Shown here one piece after another: positions 9,883 through 21,500 of a stretch of 64,000 nt of DNA. The position numbers and the translations under genes are program-made. A model generated the notes under the pieces. That model did not search any database and had not been told where the DNA came from. It was given only the letters and a program-made list of their open reading frames with translations. The number at the start of each line of letters is the position of its first letter. The first letter of the stretch is position 1. The DNA lies in contig JADNRZ010000006.1 of NCBI GenBank assembly GCA_015501605.1, positions 310,001-374,000 on the forward strand, in the 5' to 3' direction. This DNA comes from Panaeolus papilionaceus. Taxonomy: Eukaryota; Basidiomycota; Agaricomycetes; Agaricales.

Positions 9883-12665
9883 ATGGTCCTCGACGACGAA
9901 ACCACTTTCAAGCCCACTTCTACCGGACCCCTTCCAGCTGTCTTGAACCATGCTCTCCATGGATCCCATCCGACCCCCCTTCTCTCCAAATTCATTGAGG
10001 CAAATAGGGATATCAACACCTACAGGTACGTACCGTCGCTCTCACTGAACCTACGTTGTCTAACCTTTCATTACAGAATAAATGCGGTCAAGGTCGACGG
10101 GCACACTCTGACAACAGCTGCTGTTGCGGCAGCAGCCCGCCACGCAGCCTCTGTTCGTCTCGATGACTCGAAGAGGACCAAGGATCGTGTTCTTCGAAGC
10201 CGTCAGGTGGTCGAGGACAAAGTCAACAGCGGTGCCAGCATTTATGGACTTTCTACAGGCTTCGGAGGTAGCGGTAAGTGTTTGCTCAGTCCGCTTATGG
10301 TTCAACCTTTTATTTAACTTTTGCTTCCAGCCGATACTCGTACTGATAAACCTTTAATGCTTGGTCACGCCTTGCTTCAACACCAGCACGCTGGCGTCCT
10401 TCCTACAACCAGCGAACTTCCCGCCATTCTCCCGCTTCAAGACCCCAACAATGCCACAACAATGCCTGAGTCTTGGGTTCGGTGAGCAACATTCATCATG
10501 GGCCAATCGTCAGCATACTCATTTATTTCATGCAGCGCCGCAATTTTGGTTCGAATGAATTCTCTGATTCGTGGCCACTCTGGTGTGAGGTACGTACTCA
10601 TTGTTACACTTCCATCAAAAGCTGAAGCGATGATTTTCTAGATGGGAACTCATCGAGAAGATGAGAGAGCTTCTTACGGCCGACGTAACCCCTGTCGTAC
10701 CTTTGAGAGGCAGCATCTCCGCTTCGGGAGGTATGATATTCGCTCTTTGATTTAAATTTAAATTACTCATTTTACTCATTGGGCACTTCAGATCTCTCTC
10801 CTCTATCCTACATTGCAGGATCTCTCGGTACGATCGTATCCTTTCTTGTCGAATGGTAGCAGCTGCTAACTGCCCTTCCCAGTTGGCTACCCGTACATCC
10901 AGGTCTTCCACGGCCCTAGAGAAGCCCGCAAGAAGAGCCCAGCAAGCGAAGCTTTACCTGCCAACAACATCGAGCCCATCGCTCTTGCCTCGAAGGAGCA
11001 TCTTGGAATCGTCAATGGGACCGCTGTCTCTGCTGGTGTCGCTGCTCTGGCCATCGACGATGCGGTTCACTTGGCCCTCCTGGCTCAAGTTTGCACGGCA
11101 ATGGGTACAGAGGCCTTGAATGGCACTCGAGGCTCGTATGCTCCCTTCATTCATTCCACGGCGCGCCCTCATCCTGGTCAGGTAAGGATATTCAACATTT
11201 GGCCTCCAATTTCTTCTCGTGTTCTAATGGTTGTCCGTAGATTGAATGTGGCCAAAATATCTGGAATTTACTCCAAGGTAGCAGCTTGGCCCAGCTACAC
11301 GAGGAAGAAGTTAGCTTAGAAGAAGATCGTTACCTCCTGCGACAAGATCGATACCCCCTTCGCACTGCTCCTCAGTTTTTGGGCCCTCAAATCGAGGACA
11401 TACTCTCTGCTTTGAATGCTATTACTCAGGAGTGCAATTCAAGTAAGTGCTTATCATATGTCCAAAATATCATATCTAATCGCTCATATCAGCCACTGAT
11501 AACCCTCTTGTTGAGAGTGAAACTGGAGAGATCCATCACGGCGGAAATTTCCAGGCTATGGCCGTCACGAACGCCATGGAAAAGACTCGACTCGCTCTCC
11601 ACCACATTGGGAAAATCTTGTTTGCTCAGAGCACCGAGCTTTGCAACCCTGCCATGAACAACGGCCTTCCCCCATCCTTGGCTGCAAGCGATCCATCTCT
11701 CAACTACCATGGAAAGGGCATCGATATTGCCACGGCTGCCTATGTCTCGGAGCTCGGTTTCCTCGCAACTCCCGTGTCTACCCACATTCAATCAGCAGAA
11801 ATGCACAATCAGGCAATTAAGTATGTTTTCTTGATAGTGCGATTCGTTTCGGTTGCTCAACCTTACTTCTCAGTTCCCTTGCCCTGATCTCTGCTTGCGC
11901 TACCATCACCGCACTTGACGTTTTGTCGATGCTGATGTCGTCGTACCTCTACCTTCTCTGTCAAGGTGAGTAGGATGTTAGGCTGTATGCATCGACGATG
12001 CTCAAAAGAGCTTTCCTAGCCGTCGATTTGCGCGTTCTTCAGAAGGAGCTGCTTTCCGGCATCAAGACCATCGTTGCCGAAGAGTTGGTGTCCCATTTCT
12101 CTGAACTCAAGGCCGACCAACATGCCAACCTATCTGGTAAACTGTTCAGGATCATGCACCAGGCCTTCGACAAACATACTGTTATGGACAGTGCTGATCA
12201 GATGAAGGCGGTGGCCAACTCGATTATGCCTGCCTTTGTCGAGTTCATTGGAAAGGAGAAGGCTGCCGGGTCGTTGACCGCCGATGTTTCCCTCGACACC
12301 TTGGCACAGCTCTCATCTCAAATCGCAGACAAGGCTACCGTGCTGCACCACGTCCTTCGAAGCGAATTTTTCTCTGGTTCTCGTGGTGCATCGCCAGCAG
12401 CTCCACACCTAGGAAGGACGAAGGCCATTTACACCTTCATTCGAGAGAAGCTCGGTGTTCGCATGCATGGCGGCGAGAACTTCAGGCAATTCGAAAATGG
12501 CCTGGGTGTGGATGATGTCTCGATTGGTCAGAACATCTCCAAGATTTACGAGGTATGTGTAGCGTCGCCATCTTATACCCATGTATCCCTGACGATTCTT
12601 TCTATCAGGCTTTGAGGGATGGACAAATGCACTCTGTCGTTTTGTCCATGTTTACGTCTTCATAG
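9883..12665 (+). CDS. PAL: Phenylalanine ammonia-lyase
   Basis: Deaminates L-phenylalanine (often also tyrosine in fungi) to trans-cinnamate without a cofactor, using an MIO group formed from an Ala-Ser-Gly triad. Twelve exons and eleven introns of 50-61 bp join in frame to 726 residues. Seen motifs: [10 protein letters not shown], the triad in [40 protein letters not shown] and [18 protein letters not shown]. The intron at 10731-10791 sits directly after the codons for the MIO triad. Start choice: ATG at 9883 (context ACCATGG) rather than the in-frame ATG at 9850, because the TATA box is at 9826. The gene is convergent with the CDF transporter, 179 bp between stop codons. Length and motifs are normal for the family. 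Confidence 0.96.
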
Positions 12666-12844
12666 AGCATGGTCACCTTTCGTTTTAAGTTATTTCCGAT
12701 GTACTTGCCTACACAATATGTACAATGAATATTCCTCGTTTAGATTCCTTTTAATATCCATCAGTATTAAAAGATCATTTAAAAATACATCATAGTATAC
12801 AGAATCCCGAAGCAGATAAATAACGGCAAACATTAGTATCATAA

Positions 12845-14477
12845 TTACTTTTTCTCCGTCATGGGAGCAAAAGTGACCATCACCTCAGTTACTTCTCTTC
12901 TCGCTGTCTTCATTGTCTCCTGGATACGTTTCTCCAGAGCAGAAGTTTGTGCGACAGTTGCTGTGGCAGGAACCTCAAGCGTAATGTCAACAAAAATCAA
13001 GGATCCAGCACGGCGCGCACGAAGACTTTGAAGGATAGTCTGTGCGATGGCATTGGCATCAGACTCGTTGTGCTGTTGAACAACCGGATCAAGGATCTTC
13101 ATCAAGGACCTGCGCGTTTTGGCGGAAACTCCTGCGTCGGTTAAGTCGCCCCAGGCTCCCATGAGAAGACCTAGGCCCTGCTGTAGGATAACAGCTGATA
13201 CAAACAACCCTAGAAGGAGAATGGCAGCGTTGAATAAGTGTTTAAAATGGATGAAAGGGCCGCTTACCGCCTATGGGATCCAAAGGGAATGCTGGGAACA
13301 TCCAAGTCCCCATGATAGCTACAAAAGCAACAAAGCTGGAGTATGCGTCACTTCTATGGTGAATGGCATTGGCGAGCAGTACTGGGCTCTTCTCCTCATC
13401 TGCGACCACTTTGGTAATCCTATACAGGTACTCCTTCGCGAAGACACTGACAGCTGCGAACCATGCTGCATTGGGGTCCACAGCGTGAACGTGACCATGT
13501 CCGATGTTGGGAAGTATAGTGGTTGATGTGATTAGTTGCAGGAAGCTCTGAAGTTGTCCTGGTTCCATGTGAGCTGCAGTATCGACTAGGGCAGCCATGA
13601 GAAGGTGATACGAGTGGAAACCGATGCCCAAGGCTCCACCAATTAACAGTATTGAGATCGTGGTGGTTCCTATTGTCTCGAATTTGGCGAATCCATAAGG
13701 ATACCGCTCTGAAGGTGGCTTGCGCGAAAGCTTCCAACAAATGAGAGTCACGAAGTCACCCAATAGGTCTGGGGGGTTGAGAATCAGGTTGAGAACGCGA
13801 CCTTTAGTGAAACGAAGAAACGTACCACTCATAGAGTGACCAGCATCAGCTAGTAAGGAAGCTGAATGCATGTACCATCCTGCTAGACCTTTCGCGGTAG
13901 TGAGACCGATGTTAGAGAATAAGCCCACTAATGTAATATAGCTTCCACGATCGCCTAAAACGGGTTGAACAAGTTATTACAATACTAAATAGTGACCAAA
14001 GAATTCATGCCTACCTGCTCCCTTCAATGCCGCGATGATCTGTTCCGCATCCCGAGTTTTCTCCTCTGGAGCATGTGTGTGGGTGTGGCCAAAGACAGAG
14101 TGTGAATGGGTATGTTCCAACTCTCCGTTTTCGTGACTATGGTCGTGGTCATGATCATGATTGTGTGTTGTAGGTTTTAGTTTTCCAGATGCATCTGTCA
14201 TGATATCAGGCTTTTGTGCGGTGTAGTTTCGAAAGTGTAGGAGGTTGACGCGGATGGAAGAAGAAACAGGGGAAGTTGAATGATGGAGAAATGATGTTCG
14301 GCCGTGGAGAAAGCCGAGGGACACGTCGTTATTGATTGTCAGGGAAGAATATAACCGCAATAAGGTACGCGTACGTGTCTGTTGAGGACCCTTTGTAATG
14401 AATGTCGTGGAGAATGAGCAGGACGTGGTTGGCAAAGTCCGAAGTCGATTTAGTTGCCAAGCAGTGGTCGACATCAT
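12845..14477 (-). CDS. Mitochondrial cation diffusion facilitator (MMT1/2-like)
   Basis: CDF-family metal exporter; the yeast mitochondrial members Mmt1/Mmt2 handle iron. The N-terminus, about 60 residues rich in Ser, Thr, Arg and Leu without acids, looks like a mitochondrial presequence. A histidine-rich segment follows (HNHDHDHDHSHENGELEHTH, then HTHTHAPEE), then membrane segments with the metal site SASLLADAGHSMSD, the block PPSERYPYGFAKFETIG and the second site AIHHRSDAYSS. The C-terminal domain has LDPVVQQHNESDANAIAQ and IFVDITLEVP. The frame reading GTFLRFTKG after HSMS is an intron; correct joining restores DLLGDFVTLICWK. Metal specificity is inferred from the family. Confidence 0.9.
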
Positions 14478-14853
14478 CGAGGTAGCTGTGAGAAACAGCG
14501 ATGAAGAGGTAATTATATCTTATGCACCACAAAACTTGCCAACTGGGAGGGAAAAAAGTTCCGACGTCAGCTTTACAGCTATCCTTTTTAACTACCATAC
14601 TCCACCGTCGGAACCAGCCTCCACCTAGTTGCCTCCAGACTTCACTCAGGCCTCGGATGCTGCACCGAGTTCGGATAACGCCAGCTCGCGCAACGTCAGC
14701 CAAGACTCGTGTCAACGAATCATAGTTCGATCTCATGTCATCATCCAACTTTTTGTCATTATTTCGCAGTTACATATTTCATGAATTTTTACTGCTGGCC
14801 TCGCCTTTCCAACCAGTTTATTAGACACATCAACCTTTACACTGCCTTGCATT
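14478..14853. other. Intergenic, CDF promoter and alcohol dehydrogenase 3' end
   Basis: 376 bp between two tandem minus-strand genes. It holds the 5' flank of the CDF gene and the 3' UTR side of the alcohol dehydrogenase. No gene or distinctive element is seen. Confidence 0.5.
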
Positions 14854-16399
14854 CTAATATAATTTTTCCAGGAATTCCACCACAGATGATAGATCTGGAT
14901 GGTTTTCATCTCCCAGTGCACCGATGGCTACCGAAGGCAAGTCGCTTTTGGGTACGTTGTATTCACCAAGAGTAGACTGTAGACCGAGCTGTTGCACCAG
15001 TCTGCATGCCGCAACTTAATGACAGTAACACGCAAGCGTATGATGAAGTGCTTACCGATCAATTAAAGATGATAACAACTTTACGTCGCCTTCAACCGTC
15101 CCAGCGGATGACTGCCTCAAGTAAAACAGAGCGGCAGCCAATGCTTCCTTGTCTGCTTGTGAAGCATGCGTGGATTTAAACTCAACAGTAGGGGCAAGCG
15201 TAAGACACTAAAAATAGTCAGCAGGACTCCCCTAATACGCGAAGAATGCAAGGCATACAGAGGTTATCCCATGAGGAATGCTATATCGAGCGCCTAACTT
15301 GTGGCCCAGAGCATGAGAAAGTCCGAGTGCGCTTGAGTGGGATGAGGGTCAGTGGAGTAGGGTAGAGAGAAACTCTAAATTTTCACCTATACTTTGCGAG
15401 CTTCATAGGCCACAAACTCATCCACGATGCGACTTGGAGTTTTTGTCGCACTTCGACGTTCTGAGGGTCGTCCTTACTTTTTGGAAGATATTCGAAAAGG
15501 TCCGCCAAAGCGGCATAGCATAATATTTTCACAGGATGGGAGACGTATGGCCGATATAGGTTTTCTACAACGAGTAAGAGGTAAACTTTTGAAGCATAGG
15601 GATGATTTCTTGGAATGACATACCTACGGCGTGGTCGAGCGCTCTAATTCCTGTGGAAAGCCTAAACTTACGTTGAGATGGAGGCAGACAAATTTAAGAA
15701 AATAAATTCACCAGAGCCTTTCGGGGGTGGCTAGTGTCAATTCTGCATCCAAGATAATGCCTGCAGGAGCTAGTTCTTGGGATGACACGGCAACTTTGTG
15801 CCCCTCATCATTGGTAAAACCTGCCCCGATCTATGCGTTCGATCAGCCATCGTGTCACTGAAATCAGTTGCATGAGGTGCGTACTCACAGAATACTCAGC
15901 AGCGCTTAAAGTAGTTGGAATGGCGACTTGTGGCGGCGTTTTTCCACCTAGCTCCAGCTGGATGTTGTACAGAATTGCCTTTGATGCATCGACTGGAGAA
16001 CCTCCTCCGACCGAAACAATGAAGTCGCAGCCAACTTCTTTATATTTGGCGATGCCATTCCGGATGCCAGCAATGGGGGTGTGTTCACCAATCTCAAAAA
16101 ACGTGGCTCCCCATGCATCATGTCCCTTGAGGATATTTTCAACCCGTCGCACAACATCTGTCTTGACATAAATACCATCAGCAGGACATCATGCACACGG
16201 GGTGTCATCCAACCTTTGTGTTGAGACTTTTTCCAGTCACGACAAGAGCCTTCTTGACGTTCAAACCCGCCAACAGGGCAGGCAACGCAGTCTTGACAGA
16301 TCCAGGACCATAGTATACACCTGTGAGTGTGTCAGTCCAGCTGTAGAACCCTTGCAGAGCTGATGGTTGCGAAACTGCGCTGTTGTCGAGACTAGACAT
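14854..16399 (-). CDS. Iron-containing alcohol dehydrogenase (maleylacetate reductase-like)
   Basis: NAD(P)-linked group III dehydrogenase. Exons joined at short introns give, in order: GVYYGPGSVKTALPALLAG and KKALVVTGKSL, the nucleotide-binding stretch CDFIVSVGGGSPVDASKAI, VAIPTTLSAAEYS, ELAPAGIILDAELTLATPE, WLSTGIRALDHAVENLYRP, ADLFEYLPKSKDDP and the metal-binding helix LGLSHALGHKLGARYSIPHG with its three spaced histidines. The last exon codes for VAIGALGDENHPD and ends at LEKLY before the stop at 14854. This exon set resembles fungal maleylacetate-reductase-like proteins, but no aromatic-degradation genes are next to it, so the substrate is open. Divergent from the flavin-reductase-like gene. 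Confidence 0.88.
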
Positions 16400-16824
16400 T
16401 TGGATTTATGTAGTGGATAGGTTGCATCATATGCAACACTTGTGAGCGTATTTATCGAATCCATCGAAAGAATGCTTAGTGATGATAAATACCGGACCAG
16501 TATGCTACCTGTTTCGCCTTCGGTCACGGACAACACAATTTGGACACGCATTCTGAATTGGCTGACAAGTTCCTGACATCATGTTCTGCTTCTGTGAGAA
16601 ACCATTGCCATATACGCGCCTTTAGGGCCCTTATAAATAATGAATATATAGAGGTTGCCATGACTTACCGTCCCTCGTGAAGAAGGTTTCGCAACAACTT
16701 ATCAGCCAAAGACTGTGTGCACAAAATGAAATAACGACCACACAAAATTCGACACGTTCTTTAATTCTCACTTGTTTCCCAACCACTAAGTCACTTGGTC
16801 GTATTACTCGTATATTGAAGATCC
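16400..16824. promoter_or_regulatory. Bidirectional promoter, dehydrogenase / flavin reductase
   Basis: 425 bp between divergent start codons. It contains TTATAAATA near 16631-16640, about 190 bp before the plus-strand ATG and 230 bp before the minus-strand ATG, so it cannot be assigned to one gene. Confidence 0.45.
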
Positions 16825-18049
16825 ATGCTCAACAGAGTAAGAGTTCTGGGCGCGGCTCGGCGTACCGCGTTTTCTACTCGATCGTGTACTTCTTCGCAAT
16901 CATTCAACGCGTCGCGCACATATCAAAAGGTCGACGCTCCTCAACCTGACTGGAGCCTCGCACCCCCCCCGGGTACATACCTTCAAAATCACCAGACAAC
17001 GAACAAGCGGAAAACATGGGACTTTTCAAGCGAACACAGCAATAAGATTCGGTGAGACCATATTTTAGAGCTAGAAAGCTGGTTTGGAGTTCTATTGGTG
17101 ACTAACACCACAATGCTTCGAATCCTTTATTGAACCGCAAGGGAAAATTACCGTATTTTGACATCCGCCATTGTACCTCGCCCGATAGCTTTGGTTTCAA
17201 CCCTTTCGGAAGGCTCTGTCCCGAATTTGGCACCATTCAGGTGAGATTACTGTTGGCATATACGTTCAAAGACTGGCATATCTCTGAGAGAACTTTATTC
17301 ACAGTTATTTCTCCATGGTAAGCCCCTATTTTGTATAGACTTGTGTACCCCACACGTTTCTAATCAACATATGCCAGCTCTCTCATAACCCTCCTTTGGT
17401 TAGCTTATCCTTCAGCCTATCACCGAGAAGACCAAAAGACACTCGCGACAACATTCTTGCAACAAAACAGTTCACCATAAGCTTGGTTTCGGAAACTATT
17501 GTCGGACCTGCTAATTCTGCATCTGTTGAGGCCCCGGCGGAAGTTGATGAATGGATTATTAGCGGGTTGACAAAGGAAAGTAGCGTGAGTACCAATAATT
17601 TCGATCGAGTAACTACCATTAGCATCTCATCTCAGTGAAAAATGCAATATGCTATTCGCTATCTTACATTAGGTCCTGGTGAAGCCGCCCTTCGTCCGAG
17701 AGAGTCCTGTCACCATGGAATGTCTGGTAAGTGTAATACTTATTCATTGTTCGAATCCTCGAGGCGGCCTAAATTAACAGTTTCCATGCAGCTTCATAGC
17801 TATCATGACATACACGTCGAAGGTGTCCACGACCCTATAACCACAGTCATTTTTGGTCTAATCAAAATGGTACATGTGCAAGAGTCGGTATTGAGTGAAG
17901 ACCGTTCGACTGTCGATGTCGCTAAATTGCGGCCGGTTGCGCGCCTGGGGGATACAACGTATGCCAGAGTGCTGGAAGGCTTTGATTTGCCTCGAATATC
18001 CTGGAAGGAGATTCGGGAGGACTATATTACCAAAGTCAAAGGTCTATAA
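16825..18049 (+). CDS. Flavin-reductase-like FMN-binding protein, probably mitochondrial
   Basis: Split-barrel flavoprotein of the flavin-reductase-like family; the partner and substrate are unknown. Six exons join to 285 residues. The first 40 residues are rich in Arg, Ser and Thr with no acids, like a mitochondrial presequence. Then come TWDFSSEHSNKI, ILTSAIVPRPIALVSTLSEG, VPNLAPFSYFSM (the SYFSM part supplied by a 13-nt exon at 17305-17317), NPPLVSLSFS, DTRDNILATKQFTISLVSE, SASVEAPAEVDEWIISGLT and the C-terminal TYARVLEGFDLPRISWKEIR. The order matches basidiomycete members of the family. Single-frame reading hides exon 2, which uses a different frame from the open frame around it. Confidence 0.88.
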
Positions 18050-18592
18050 CACCATTATTTTTCACACCACCCATGTTCGATATAACTACGGATGGATATG
18101 AACAGGATTGATATGCAGCAAGTACTTACATGCTATCTACCCCTTTGTGTGAGATATCGATGATCGACAAGTCTAGATGTTTCAAGATGTAGAATGGAAG
18201 GTTGATTAAATTATCGGTACCAAATGAGAGTCTTTGTAAATTCATGGGGATTGTGTGCACTTGTGAAGGCTGTGGTTGTACAAGTTGTGATTTAATAAAA
18301 GCGATTGTGAGCGGAGGCAAAGTGGAATGAGCACGTGTTTGGAATCTCTTTTGAAGTGTTCGTAGTAGTCGATGATCGCTACACTTTTAACTTGTTATAT
18401 ATCCTTCAAATCTGTTGCTATCCTTTTTGCTAAACCTCAACCAATATTTACTCATATTTCATTCAATTTACCCTCATTACTTCTCTGAATTACATTCTTC
18501 CATTGCCGCACCTGGGCGGCCAACAATATAGTAAGTCTCTCAGTGATATGCACATTACCAACTCGAAGCATTTAACACATCCTCAGATCACC
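18050..18592. other. Intergenic with probable 5' UTR intron of the Sec7 gene
   Basis: No gene is seen in this 543 bp. A GTAAGT donor at 18531 and a CCTCAG acceptor ending at 18586 would remove 56 bp of the leader just before the ATG at 18593; the frame upstream of that ATG opens only with TTG. Confidence 0.5.
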
Positions 18593-21500
18593 ATGGCGGA
18601 TCACGATAACCCGTCTTCCAGGGCAGAGAGGAGGATGGCTGCTGTTGCAATGTTGAAGAGAGCAGCCTCTTTACCCAGGATGAAGGATGGCCGTCGTCCA
18701 CCAATGCATGTAGAGGCAATGAGCGAAGGAGAGAAGGGGCAGAGTGAAGAGGAAAGAGCACAGAGTGAAGAACCCGAACCAAAGTCAGAAGAAGAACTAG
18801 AAGAGCCTACTCCTGATGAAAATGATACCATTAAAGTATCGATGGAACCACCAACTTTTGTGTCTGCTCTTGCCAACGAAACGCCAGACGGCGACGCGGA
18901 CCCCGACACGGAGACTGAAGACCGACCGACGTCACCAGCTACTGTCGCCAAGAAACGACGGTCTCGCTCTCGCTCAAGGTCGAGGGGTTCGAAAGACTTT
19001 AAAGCAAAACTTAGGGTCCCTCAGTCTCCAGTTCCTCAGCTCGGTGGCGACTCTTCTCAGGATGAGATGCCCGCTGTTTCCCCAGGAATTGCGCTACCTA
19101 GAGTACCTCCCCTTATTTCCCCTATTCCATCACCTTTCCCCTTCCTCCAACAATCTGCTTTTCTACGATCTCCAACGCCCCTCAGTCCTGACATGGGCAT
19201 GCTCTATCCAGGCACTTCGCCCCCGACACCTCTGCCCACACTGGAAGACATTCAAAGAGGACTCATGCGTTCCAATAGCGCTGGCAGTTCTGCAGTAAAT
19301 CGAAAATTGGCCATGCACAAACTAACTGGGGGCACGGATACCTACGATGCTTCCCCTTCCCCTACGCCCCCGCCTCTTCCAGGCAAACTGGGACGGAACA
19401 ACACCGTCTCTGGCGGAGAACGCATTGCGGCAGCTCAGAATATGTTGAACAGGATTGGCACCAGAATCATCAAAGAAGCTGATACTGGCAGCGGTGCTGA
19501 GGACAGAGGTGCTCCCTCCCCTACTCCCAAGCGTCGCAGAAGACGTTCACGCAGAGGTTCTACAGCTGCCAACCCCAACGCCATTCTCTCAGACTCGGAT
19601 TTCGCATCACGTCCCAACACACCAGGTATACCTCAGTCACAAACTCCGCTACCTCTCCTCCAAGATCAGTATGCTGCGCTGCGGACGAACACTTCGACAC
19701 CAGGACGCCAATTTGGTTCATATACCGACGGTACGGAGCAACTTTCAGAGAGCCAGCGTGATACCTCTCCCACAACTACTCCTCCTGGTGATGAACCTGA
19801 GCCACTTGCAAATACCCGACGACGGAGTGTTGTAATTGAGGATCAGGACGACGAGGAACGTTTCCCACCTCCGCAGCGACAACCCATGCCTCAGCCTGGT
19901 ACACCAAGACGAGTTTTACTTAACGATGAGCATTTGAGGCAACACACTCCTGATTTATCATTTAATGAAGCAACAAGTGGTGGAGTTATGCATGGCAGAT
20001 CCAGTCCAGCGACTTTCCATCAAAGAGCACCCTCAAGGAATGACTTCAGTGGAAGAACAGCCAGTCCATTTACGCAGAACTTTGCTCCACCCCCTCCACT
20101 CACTGAGAAGACGCTCAGCGATGAAGATGAGGAACAAGTCCTTTACCCCGCCACAACTGCAAGACCAAGGACTCCTTACGGAGGCAATGTGTTAGATGAA
20201 CGTGTTTTGAGTTGGGACGCCACTCTAGGTAAGGTTCCGTCACGTTTCATTTTTTATCACATTCTCATATACTCTAGTTCCAGAGATTCGCATGCATGTT
20301 CATAATGAGGATGTGGATGACGACGAGGACGAGGGAGACGCTGATAATCAAGATCAGGACGAAATGGAGCGTCAGGTAGTCGTTCTTGACGCCGAGGAAG
20401 AAGAGGAGCCACCGCACTCTGCAGCCTCTTCGAATAGCTTCCTTCCTGACGCCTACGTCGACCTGTCGCCTCGTGGATCTACGAGTTCCAAAAGCATTCT
20501 TGTCGAGTCTGAGCAGTCCCCCGACCCTGCGCACCCCTATGCTGCGACATCAGTCTCCGAAGTCGCACTGGTATCTCAACTTAATAATTCAAACGCTCAT
20601 GTTAGCGATGGATCGGTTTCACCACAGTTCTATCCTTCAAGGTTATCTGTGGCTTCTCGTATCCACAGCAGTGGAGATAGGTCACCGATGAACGTCGATT
20701 TCCCAGACTATGACGATCGATATACTGCTGGACCGTCGAAGAAACTTGATGGGCCTACGACTTGGGAGAAGGTCATCAGCACACTTACTCGATCGGGGTC
20801 TACCAACGGTAGAAGATCCCGAACAAATAGTATTGCTGCACGCGAGAGGCGGGACAACACAGATTCGAGTGTTAGTCGTGAAAGTGGGGCGAGCTTGACT
20901 AGCAGTAAGACCGATAAGGGAGAACCTATCATCCCCCAGGCGACACCCATGATGCAAACTCCCTCTGCATCAGCATCAATGCTATCTCTCCCTCCACACT
21001 CAATTCCTCGTGGTAATGTATCACCCATACCTCCAGCCTCTTCTTCCGACATGTCGAAATATTCGAACGCAAAACTTTTCCCTTTCCCAGGCATGTTACT
21101 GCTGGAAGAACGCCGACTGGAAGAACGCCGACAGAAAAACAACTCATCAACCTCCACACCCGATATGTCTTTCCATTCGAGAGAAGAAGGCAACTCTCAG
21201 TCTTCGATCCCGAATATCAACACACCCGAAAGGGAGCCACAGCTTGTTCACCAGCATTCCGATCTTTTTTCTAAGTTCCCAGACTCCGTCAATACCAGTC
21301 CTTCATCACCCAACTTCCAAGAGTATATCGACGTTACCCCTGCGTCTAAAAGTGCAGGAAGCTATAATCTTAAGCTGCCCACGACTCTCCCTGGTGTGAA
21401 GCAATGGCTGAGCAAAAACTCGAGGAAGAAGGATTCCGTCTCGCCAGCACCCTCATCATACACTCCTATCCCTCCAATGGAATTCCAAAACTCGGCCAAC

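Noticed and set aside
13780..13860. Continuous frame GTFLRFTKGRVLNLILNPP as part of the CDF transporter
   Set aside because: It interrupts the conserved string HSMS-DLLGDF and has a GTACGT donor and CAG acceptor, so it is an intron.
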